In this document: positions 9,852 through 16,375 of the stretch, piece by piece
How the letters are laid out: each line of letters begins with the position of its first letter
How positions within the stretch are numbered: position 1 is the first letter of the stretch
Source of the DNA: Cafeteria roenbergensis
Lineage: Eukaryota > Sar > Bigyra > Bicosoecida > Cafeteriaceae
Length of the DNA stretch: 23,082 nt
Reading direction: 5' to 3'
Assembly (NCBI GenBank): GCA_008330645.1
Contig: VLTN01000089.1
Span: 65,001 to 88,082 of the forward strand
The notes under the pieces: generated by a model
Told to the model about the DNA's origin: nothing
Seen by the model: only the letters and a program-made list of their open reading frames with translations
The model's database searches: none
Made by a program: the position numbers and the translations under genes

Positions 9852-11053
9852 TCCTGCACTCGGTGACTCCTGCGCTGAGCGCGCCTGAGTCGAGGCATCT
9901 GACAGAGCAGGGCTGTGACACTGGCGCTTGCTTGGCGCCTGTTCGGGGTGAGAGAAGGCTGGGAGGCGTGGCAGATCGGCGAAGTCGTCGTCGTCGTCGT
10001 CGTCGTCGTCGTCTCCTGCACTCGGTGACTCCTGCGCTGAGCGTGCCTGAGTCGAGGCATCTGACAGAGCAGGGCTGTGACACTGGCGCTTGCTTGGCGC
10101 CTGTTCGGGGTGAGAGAAGGCTGGGAGGCGTGCCCGATCGGCGTCGTCGTCGTCGTCGTCAACGTCGTCGCGGGTGCGCTTCGGTGCACGTTCGTGCGGG
10201 GCGTCGACCAAAAACTCGTTGGTCGCAGCGTTGAGCTGGTCCTGCTCGGGCAAGATGCAGGGCTTGGAGAACGCCAGTCTGACGACCGCCTCGGTGGAGT
10301 CTTTGTTGCGCACGAACTTCTCGGGGGATTCTTTTGAGTGGTCAAACTCCTGCTCCCCGACGACCAGCTTGACTCCTTCCTCCACCAAGCGTCGCATCTC
10401 CCCACCGTAGCCCCCCCAGCACTTGAGCAGCCGGAAGTACATCTCCAACCAGGTCTTTGGCTTGAAGGGGGTGCCAGCGTCTTCCGCAGGCCCCACGAAC
10501 GTGACACGGAGCAAGTCGCACTTCAGAGCAAACCGCTGGCCCCCGGACTTGGCGTGCTGCTTCCGGGCATAGTGCTCTTGGCATTCCCGCACGCGGACCT
10601 TGTCGTCAGCATGGATGCCAGGCTTGTACTCGAACTTGGACCAGCGACAAGCCTCCTCCGGGGTGCAGCCGCGGCGTCGGGCGAACTCCTGAATCTTCCG
10701 CACGACTTCACGCACGCACGAGGGCGAGAAGGCGCGCCTGGCGGTCTTCTTCTGAAGCCAAGCCAGATCGTAGCTGCGGGTGGTATCGGGCGACGAGCAG
10801 ATCCGCGTACAAGATACGGCCAAGACAAGTCACAGCTGGCCGCGGCTTCAGCGGCGCATCACGGGCATGCAAGCCTGGCTGCTGCCTTTGCCCATGCGCC
10901 ACCGCCAGCGCGGTCAGGGGCGCAGGAGAAGCACGTGCCGCAGCCTCGAGGCGCGCCGCCTCAGGAGCCGGACACCGCGCGCGAGCCCGGGCTCAGGCGG
11001 GCGATTGCTCACGGCTTCCACTCATCGCGCGATGAGGCGGTCCCAGCCGCCAT
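9498..11053 (-). CDS. Unknown protein with poly-Asp blocks, copy 1 (two exons)
   Basis: Inferred exons are 11053-11013 and 10773-9498, 438 residues. Exon 1 reads MAAGTASSRDEWKP and exon 2 continues YDLAWLQKKTARRAF. Residues about 14-210 look globular, with conserved-looking segments CVREVVRKIQEFARRRG, WSKFEYKPGIHADDKVRVREC, LLRVTFVGPAEDAG and WLEMYFRLLKCWGGYGGEMRR. The C-terminal half is low complexity: three poly-Asp blocks separated by two copies of a 54-residue unit (SHPEQAPSKRQCHSPALSD), then a Pro/Ser-rich tail. I recognise no family. The globular part has more Lys, Tyr, Phe and Asn and is visibly less GC-rich than the neighbours, which could mean horizontal or mobile-element origin. It is divergent from the kinase gene, with 124 bp between the ATGs. 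A donor-like GTGAGAGC overlaps the stop at 9498, so a further exon is possible. Confidence 0.6.
9817..10160. repeat. 162-bp x2 internal repeat with (TCG)n tracts
   Basis: TCG runs at about 9817-9851, 9985-10013 and 10144-10160 encode poly-Asp on the minus strand. They bracket two near-identical 162-bp units phased by TCTCCTGCAC at 9850 and 10012. Bases 9817-10136, close to two unit lengths, are absent from the second duplicated copy. This fits loss through slippage or recombination between TCG tracts. Confidence 0.9.
10774..11012 (-). other. Inferred intron of the poly-Asp protein gene, copy 1
   Basis: The donor GTGAGCAATC at 11012 and the acceptor CACCCGCAG ending at 10774 remove 239 nt. 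Both sides are phase 2 (CC + C gives Pro). Exon 2 alone has no ATG at its 5' end, only a TTG just after an in-frame TGA, so an upstream exon is needed. The equivalent sites in unit 2 are 14302 and 14064. Confidence 0.6.
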
Positions 11054-11177
11054 GCTGTGCTGCCTCGGCGGATTGCCTTTCCCGCGCAGCGAAAAGTGAC
11101 CTCGGGCGCCTGCGAACACCGGCAAAAATAATCCAGTTTTTGGCAGGGCAGCGGCTCTGCAACAACCGACTGTGCTG
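11054..11177. promoter_or_regulatory. Divergent promoter region (unit 1)
   Basis: These 124 bp lie between the inferred ATG of the minus-strand poly-Asp gene (11053) and the first ATG of the kinase gene (11178). They contain the most AT-rich stretch of the unit, CAAAAATAATCCAGTTTTTG at about 11123-11142, which could hold core promoter elements for either direction. The unit 2 copy at 14344-14467 is identical as far as I can see. No specific factor site is claimed. Confidence 0.45.
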
Positions 11178-12614
11178 ATGGGCGGATGTTCGACTGCAAC
11201 CAAAGAACGCGGCGCGTGTGAGCGCGCGGCCGGCATGCCGCGGTGGCACGACAGCATGCGTGGCCCGTTCTCTTTCACGGCGCTGACGGGGGGGGCGACA
11301 AACACGCTGTACCTGGCCCGAGGTGCTTGCGGCGCGCAAGCTGTGGTCCGCTGTCTGGCAGCCTTGCCGGCCAGCGTCGTGGACCGGCGCATGGAGGCGC
11401 GGCTCCAGGAGATGTGCGCCGCAGCGGGCCTTGGCCCCGCCATCTTGAGAGATCTGGAGGCGCTCAAGCCGCCCGGGAGCCCGATGAGCTGGAGAGCAGA
11501 AGCGTATGTTTCCGGCCGCTCGCTGGACAGGGAAAGCATGCGGCTGCCCCGGAACCTCAGGGCGCTGGGCGCTACTCTGCGGGCGATGCACGACTTGTCA
11601 CCGGCCGAGTCTCGCGGCGAGTCGGGCTCCACTCCGCGCATCTCGGCCTGGTCCAGAGCTGCAGCGCTGGGCGACGCCGCAGACGCACTGCTTGCGACGG
11701 ATCCCCGCTCGGCCGCAAGCTCGGAACGGGTCGCCCTTCCCACTCCTGGCGGGGTGGTCAAGGGTGCGGATAGCTGGCGCTCGGTTGCTGACTCGGTTGC
11801 GGCCAGCGTCAAGGCCAGCCTCCGCTCCCTGGGGCCAGAGGCAGGTCGAGAGCGCATCTGCCACTGCGACGCTAACCCAGGGAACGTCATTGTCCTCCGC
11901 CCCTCCGACGCAGCGCTGCCCAGCGCGGGTCCGGGTGCGCTGGGTGCCACCGCCGCCGCCCGGAAGCCCGGCTCTGCTGCCTCAAGCTCGGGCGCGGGGG
12001 TCTCGTCGCCCGCCGCAGCCGGCCCGTGCCTCCAGCTGATCGACTTCGAGTACGCCGCCTGGGCCCCAAGGGCCCTCGATTTGGCCAACGTCTTGGCTGA
12101 AGCGGAGTTTGAGAACTCCGCGTCAGCGCCCGAGGGCGAAGACTCAGGGCAGGGCTTTGCCCACAACCCGCGGTGGGCGCTGCCTCGCGCCAGTGTGGCG
12201 GAGCTGCTGGCAGGCTACGGCGGCTCTGCGCTGGCGCCGCAGCTTGCGAAGGAGGCGCGGGCTCTGCTGCCGCTGATTCACCTCTCGTGGGGGTTGTGGG
12301 GTGTGATGATGGCTGCGAGGTCCGGGCAGAGCGTCAACGAAGTGGGAGCCGCGGTCGATGCCGACGGCGGGCGGTCGGGGTGGTCCTACTGGCACTATGC
12401 GGCGGTCAGACTTGGGCAAGCGGCCGCAGCAGGCGCTGCGCGTGCGCCCGTGGCGGCCGCTGCCGGCTCGGCCGGCGACAGGCGACGCGTACCTGGTGGA
12501 CGCCGAGGGCAGTTGTGTGGCCCGCAGCCAACCGCCTCGTTTGAACGGCGTGGGGACGGCGCTGCAGGCTCCAGCCGGCGAGGCCGCGCCGCGCCGTCCA
12601 CCCCTTGGCCCTAG
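11178..12614 (+). CDS. Choline/ethanolamine kinase, copy 1 (C-terminus altered by the duplication)
   Basis: This ATP-dependent kinase would phosphorylate choline or ethanolamine in the first step of the CDP-choline/CDP-ethanolamine (Kennedy) pathway in the cytosol. The frame is open without introns for 478 codons. The family signatures appear in order. TALTGGATNTLYLA is the nucleotide-binding loop. ICHCDANPGNVIVL is Brenner's HxDxxxxN motif (His229, Asp231, Asn236). LQLIDFEYAAWAPRALDLAN is the DFEY magnesium-binding motif (Asp289). HLSWGLWGVMMAA and WSYWHYAAVRL are the usual C-terminal helices. An Ala/Ser/Pro-rich insert separates the HxDxxxxN and DFEY motifs. ATG 11178 is the first in frame; 11235 is an alternative. 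The native stop was lost at the duplication breakpoint, so codons after 12510 come from the filler and antisense intron sequence of unit 2. Choline versus ethanolamine preference cannot be told. Confidence 0.92.
   Translation: MGGCSTATKERGACERAAGMPRWHDSMRGPFSFTALTGGATNTLYLARGACGAQAVVRCLAALPASVVDRRMEARLQEMCAAAGLGPAILRDLEALKPPGSPMSWRAEAYVSGRSLDRESMRLPRNLRALGATLRAMHDLSPAESRGESGSTPRISAWSRAAALGDAADALLATDPRSAASSERVALPTPGGVVKGADSWRSVADSVAASVKASLRSLGPEAGRERICHCDANPGNVIVLRPSDAALPSAGPGALGATAAARKPGSAASSSGAGVSSPAAAGPCLQLIDFEYAAWAPRALDLANVLAEAEFENSASAPEGEDSGQGFAHNPRWALPRASVAELLAGYGGSALAPQLAKEARALLPLIHLSWGLWGVMMAARSGQSVNEVGAAVDADGGRSGWSYWHYAAVRLGQAAAAGAARAPVAAAAGSAGDRRRVPGGRRGQLCGPQPTASFERRGDGAAGSSRRGRAAPSTPWP
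12511..12516. other. 6-nt filler at the duplication junction
   Basis: AGTTGT separates the end of unit 1 (GAGGGC) from the start of unit 2 (GTGGCCCGC). It matches neither outer flank: CGGTATGTGC precedes unit 1 and CGTGACACTG follows unit 2. This looks like an end-joining scar, or a seam in the assembly. Confidence 0.75.
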
Positions 12615-12715
12615 GCGACTTCTCACGCAAGATTCGAGGCCACGAGGTCCCAGTCGAGGCGCTCGGCCAGCGCTGCCGCCCGAAGCGCGTCGTCCATGTC
12701 GCTGCTCCACTCCAT
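12615..12715 (-). pseudogene. Orphan first exon of the giant NDPK-like gene (unit 2)
   Basis: The 89-nt first exon (12715-12627) with its Kozak ATG and the donor GTGAGAAG at 12626 is an exact-looking copy of 8729-8641. Its intron remnant stops at the junction at 12517, beyond which lies the antisense of kinase copy 1. Exon 2 is over 4 kb away, past unit 1. A transcript from here could splice over unit 1 into exon 2 at 8331, or it could be dead. It is convergent with kinase copy 1, whose ORF stop (12614) lies in the intron remnant. Confidence 0.7.
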
Positions 12716-13420
12716 GGCTGCTAGCCGGAGCTCAAAACGCAAAAAGCACAGCTAGATGGTGCACAAGCACTGCAGTTGCACCTCGGCCGCCTCCAAGCGC
12801 GCTTGTAGCCGGCCGGTCCACGGTGTGGTGAGCGCCGTTCCTGCCAGCGCGGCCAGCCGGCGACGAGGTATTTCCCCGACGCAAAATACTGCCGCCCTCA
12901 GCGTGGCGGCCGGCACCACGCCAGCTCCCACGCACGGGGCAGACTGGCACCAGACTTGAGTGAATTCGACTTTGAAGCGTATGGACGCGCAAGACGAGCC
13001 TTTTTACCTAACAACGGTTGTTTTGGTTGCTGGTCGACCCAGCAGTGGGTTGCCACGACACCAATGTCGCAACGAGTTCCAAACTCTGGATGGCTCATCA
13101 GAGCCCCAGACTCTTCAAGCTGTCTGAAGAGTCCATGTGTGCGGTGCACAACCGTCCGTGTGGGACGGCGTCGACATACACCCTCGACGATACACCGTGA
13201 GCCGGGTGGGCGACTCAAGATGTATCGTCGAGGGATGAAGTCGCAACAGGCTTTACGCCTGGCAAAGTCTCGGGCATCGTATCAGTGATGGCCCGTGTGT
13301 CCAAGTGGACGAGCGGAATACCTTCGGCTCAATGGCCGGGTATCCCGAGATGTCAGAGGCTGCCAGTCCGGGCCTGGACTCGGCTCGGGGGTGGCCATGG
13401 TTTCAGGCATGTGCTCCAAT
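12716..13420. other. Non-coding spacer, unit 2 copy
   Basis: This is the copy of the promoter and hairpin-rich spacer described for unit 1. It keeps the 9-bp and 21-bp hairpins (13109-13133 and 13181-13234) but lacks the 10-bp hairpin. A 1-nt deletion near 13038 breaks the plus-strand open frame present in unit 1, which supports a non-coding reading. Confidence 0.6.
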
Positions 13421-14343
13421 TCAAGCCAGATCGGCGTCGTCGTCGTCGTCAACGTCGTCGCGGATGCGCTTCGGTGCACGTTCGTGCGGGGCGTCGACCA
13501 AAAACTCGTTGATCGCAGCGTTGAGCTGGTCCTGCTCGGGCAAGATGCAGGGCTTGGAGAACGCCAGTCTGACGACCGCCTCGGTGGAGTCTTTGTTGCG
13601 CACGAACTTCTCGGGGGATTCTTTTGAGCCGTCAAACTCCTGCTCCCCGACGACCAGCTTGACTCCTTCCTCCACCAAGCGTCGCATCTCCCCACCGTAG
13701 CCCCCCCAGCACTTGAGCAGCCGGAAGTACATCTCCAACCAGGTCTTTGGCTTGCTGGGGGCGCCAGCGTCTTCCGCAGGCCCCACGAACGTGACACGGA
13801 GCAAGTCGCACTTCAGAGCAAACCGCTGGCCCCCGGACTTGGCGTGCTGCTTCCGGGCATAGTGCTCTTGGCATTCCCGCACGCGGACCTTGTCGTCAGC
13901 ATGGATGCCAGGCTTGCGCTCGAACTTGGACCAGCGCCAAGCCTCCTCCGGGGTGAAGCCGCGGCGTCGGGCGAACTCCTGAATCTTCCGCACGACTTCA
14001 CGCACGCACGAGGGCGAGAAGGCGGGCCTGGCGGTCTTCTTCTGAAGCCAAGCCAGATCGTAGCTGCGGGTGGTATCGGGCGACGAGCAGATCCGCGTAC
14101 AAGATACGGCCAAGACAAGTCACAGCTGGCCGCGGCTTCAGCGGCGCATCACGGGCATGCAAGCCTGGCTGCTGCCTTTGCCCATGCGCCACCGCCAGCG
14201 CGGTCAGGGGCGCAGGAGAAGCACGTGCCGCAGCCTCGAGGCGCGCGGCCTCAGGAGCCGGACACCGCGCGCGAGCCCGGGCTCAGGCGGGCGATTGCTC
14301 ACGGCTTCCACTCATCGCGCGATGAGGCGGTCCCAGCCGCCAT
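13421..14343 (-). pseudogene. Unknown poly-Asp protein gene, copy 2 (truncated)
   Basis: Inferred exons are 14343-14303 and 14063-13421, about 227 residues. The globular N-terminal part of copy 1 is kept. The 320-bp deletion removes two poly-Asp/linker units and shifts the frame to a TGA at 13421-13423. The 372-bp deletion removes most of the former C-terminal tail and the old stop. Across the shared exon-2 part I count 12 base differences from copy 1 in nine codons, every one changing the amino acid (for example Arg-Pro, Cys-Phe, Cys-Trp, Tyr-Arg, His-Gly). It could still make a short protein. Confidence 0.6.
14064..14302 (-). other. Inferred intron of the poly-Asp protein gene, copy 2
   Basis: The donor GTGAGCAATC and acceptor CACCCGCAG are conserved from copy 1. 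The intron is 239 nt in both copies, with one visible base difference at about 14247. Confidence 0.55.
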
Positions 14344-14467
14344 GCTGTGCTGCCTCGGCGGATTGCCTTTCCCGCGCAGCGAAAAGTGACCTCGGGCGCC
14401 TGCGAACACCGGCAAAAATAATCCAGTTTTTGGCAGGGCAGCGGCTCTGCAACAACCGACTGTGCTG
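14344..14467. promoter_or_regulatory. Divergent promoter region (unit 2)
   Basis: This is the copy of the 124-bp region between the divergent ATGs in unit 1, including the AT-rich core at about 14413-14432. I see no base difference from unit 1. Confidence 0.45.
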
Positions 14468-15807
14468 ATGGGCGGATGTTCGACTGCAACCAAAGAACGC
14501 GGCGCGTGTGAGCGCGCGGCCGGCATGCCGCGGTGGCACGACAGCATGCGTGGCCCGTTCTCTTTCACGGCGCTGACGGGGGGGGCGACAAACACGCTGT
14601 ACCTGGCCCGAGGTGCTTGCGGCGCGCAAGCTGTGGTCCGCTGTCTGGCAGCCTTGCCGGCCAGCGTCGTGGACCGGCGCATGGAGGCGCGGCTCCAGGA
14701 GATGTGCGCCGCAGCGGGCCTTGGCCCCGCCATCTTGAGAGATCTGGAGGCGCTCAAGCCGCCCGGGAGCCCGATGAGCTGGAGAGCAGAAGCGTATGTT
14801 TCCGGCCGCTCGCTGGACAGGGAAAGCATGCGGCTGCCCCGGAACCTCAGGGCGCTGGGCGCTACTCTGCGGGCGATGCACGACTTGTCACCGGCCGAGT
14901 CTCGCGGCGAGTCGGGCTCCACTCCGCGCATCTCGGCCTGGTCCAGAGCTGCAGCGCTGGGCGCGACGCCGCAGACGCACTGCTTGCGACGGATCCCCGC
15001 TCGGCCGCAAGCTCGGAACGGGTCGCCCTTCCCACTCCTGGCGGGGTGGTCAAGGGTGCGGATAGCTGGCGCTCGGTTGCTGACTCGGTTGCGGCCAGCG
15101 TCAAGGCCAGCCTCCGCTCCCTGGGGCCAGAGGCAGGTCGAGAGCGCATCTGCCACTGCGACGCTAACCCAGGGAACGTCATTGTCCTCCGCCCCTCCGA
15201 CGCAGCGCTGCCCAGCGCGGGTCCGGGTGCGCTGGGTGCCACCGCCGCCGCCCGGAAGCCCGGCTCTGCTGCCTCAAGCTCGGGCGCGGGGGTCTCGTCG
15301 CCCGCCGCAGCCGGCCCGTGCCTCCAGCTGATCGACTTCGAGTACGCCGCCTGGGCCCCAAGGGCCCTCGATTTGGCCAACGTCTTGGCTGAAGCGGAGT
15401 TCGAGAACTCCGCGTCCGCGCCCGAGGGCGAAGACTCAGGGCAGGGCTTTGCCCACAACCCGCGGTGGGCGCTGCCTCGGGCCAGTGTGGCGGAGCTGCT
15501 GGCAGGCTACGGCGGCTCTGCGCTGGCGCCGCAGCTTGCGAAGGAGGCGCGGGCTCTGCTGCCGCTGATTCACCTCTCGTGGGGGTTGTGGGGTGTGATG
15601 ATGGCTGCGAGGTCAGGGCAGAGCGTCAACGAAGTGGGAGTCGCGGTCGATGCCGACGGCGGGCGGTCGGGGTGGTCCTACTGGCACTATGCGGCGGTCA
15701 GACTTGGGCAAGCGGCCGCAGCAGGCGCTGCGCGCGCGCCCGTGGCGGCCGCTGCCGGTTCGCCCGGCGACAGGCGACGCCTACTTGGTGGACGCCGAGG
15801 GCCGTGA
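14468..15807 (+). pseudogene. Choline/ethanolamine kinase, copy 2 (frameshifted)
   Basis: It matches copy 1 from ATG 14468 to the duplication end, but two extra bases in GCGCGACGCC at 14961-14964 shift the frame after about codon 164. The shifted reading runs to a stop at 15331. The HxDxxxxN, DFEY and C-terminal helix motifs are all intact in the other frame, which ends at TGA 15805-15807. That stop lies just past the unit boundary (15802) and is probably the ancestral kinase stop. Downstream of the insertion, most base differences from copy 1 are synonymous (for example TTT-TTC, TCA-TCC, CGC-CGG), so the sequence was under constraint until recently. A sequencing error in the GC run would restore an intact gene. 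Confidence 0.8.
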
Positions 15808-16351
15808 CACTGGCGTCGCTGCAGGCGCCGTCGCAGTGTCCGTTGCTCGCGTCGCGCGACCACGGCGCGCGTCCCACCCACGGGGGCGGGTGCCAGTGGC
15901 TGAGGGCACGCCGTCGCGTGGGTCGATTGTCTCGCCGTTGGGGGCGCCACTGGGGCAGGCACGCGGCTCAAGCGGACATGGCGCGCGGGCCGGCGCGGCC
16001 ACTTCGCAGCCGCCCTGTACGGGTGGCTGCGTCGCTCGCGCGGGGCCACGGCGCTGGCAGTTGCCGAGTGCGTGGAACCCGGCCCGCGCTGGCGGGTCGG
16101 GCAGGGAGCGCGGTCCGCGACAGCGACTGGTGGAGTGCGATTTGGCGGGCACCCGCACGCCCGATCACGCAATGCCCGCAGGCCGCGCGATTGATCCCGC
16201 TTCAGCCTGCAGCACTCGCCTCGGCTCGCCCGGTCGCCTTGCTTGCCTCTCTCGCCGTGGGCCTGCGCAGCGGCCTTGCCGCCCCCCCCCCCACCCCCCC
16301 GCCCGACCCATCGCCGGCTCAGCGGTTCGAACCGGCCCCGGCCTGCGCGGT
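15808..16351. other. Tail-to-tail spacer between kinase copy 2 and the TTLL gene
   Basis: This is unique, very GC-rich sequence with a poly-C tract broken by a single A near 16277-16302. The open frames are Arg/Ala/Pro-rich shadows with no recognisable domain. The left arm of a long hairpin falls at its right end. Confidence 0.5.
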
Positions 16352-16375
16352 TCAACGCAGGCGGGGGCCGGTTCG
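16328..16375. repeat. 19-bp hairpin around the TTLL stop codon
   Basis: The arms at 16328-16346 and 16357-16375 are inverted repeats with one mismatch, built around CGAACCGGCCCC and GGGGCCGGTTCG. The 10-nt loop contains the TGA (16352-16354, minus strand) that ends the TTLL open frame. It could act in 3'-end formation, or it could mark a small inverted duplication. Confidence 0.85.

Larger units (their letters stand above)
8531..12510. repeat. Segmental tandem duplication, unit 1 (3,980 bp)
   Basis: The unit begins GTGGCCCGCAGCCAACCGCC and ends GACGCCGAGGGC. The same sequence, about 1% diverged by my eye count, recurs at 12517-15802. The offset is 3,986 bp at the left end, 3,985 after a 1-nt deletion, 3,290 after two deletions and one missing codon, and 3,292 after a 2-nt insertion. 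The unit contains exon 1 and the promoter of the giant gene, a hairpin-rich spacer, a minus-strand gene and a choline/ethanolamine kinase gene. Confidence 0.95.
12517..15802. repeat. Segmental tandem duplication, unit 2 (3,286 bp)
   Basis: This is the second copy of the unit at 8531-12510. Relative to unit 1 it lacks 372 bp (9382-9753) and 320 bp (9817-10136). It also lacks one Asp codon and one C (near 13038), and it has a 2-nt insertion at 14961-14964. Its right end abuts unique sequence that supplies the native kinase stop. Confidence 0.95.

Noticed and set aside
11009-12166. Minus-strand frame antisense to the kinase
   Set aside because: The kinase motifs and the synonymous pattern between copies support the plus strand. 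The antisense frame has no recognisable domain. Only its beginning at 11053-11013 is used, as the first exon of the poly-Asp gene.
8531-15802. Transposon with terminal repeats as the cause of the duplication
   Set aside because: I see no terminal inverted repeats, target-site duplication or transposase at the unit ends. The boundaries look like end joining.
15808-16351. A further gene between kinase copy 2 and the TTLL gene
   Set aside because: The frames are Arg/Ala/Pro-rich with poly-C interruption and no domain. Nothing separates them from chance open frames.
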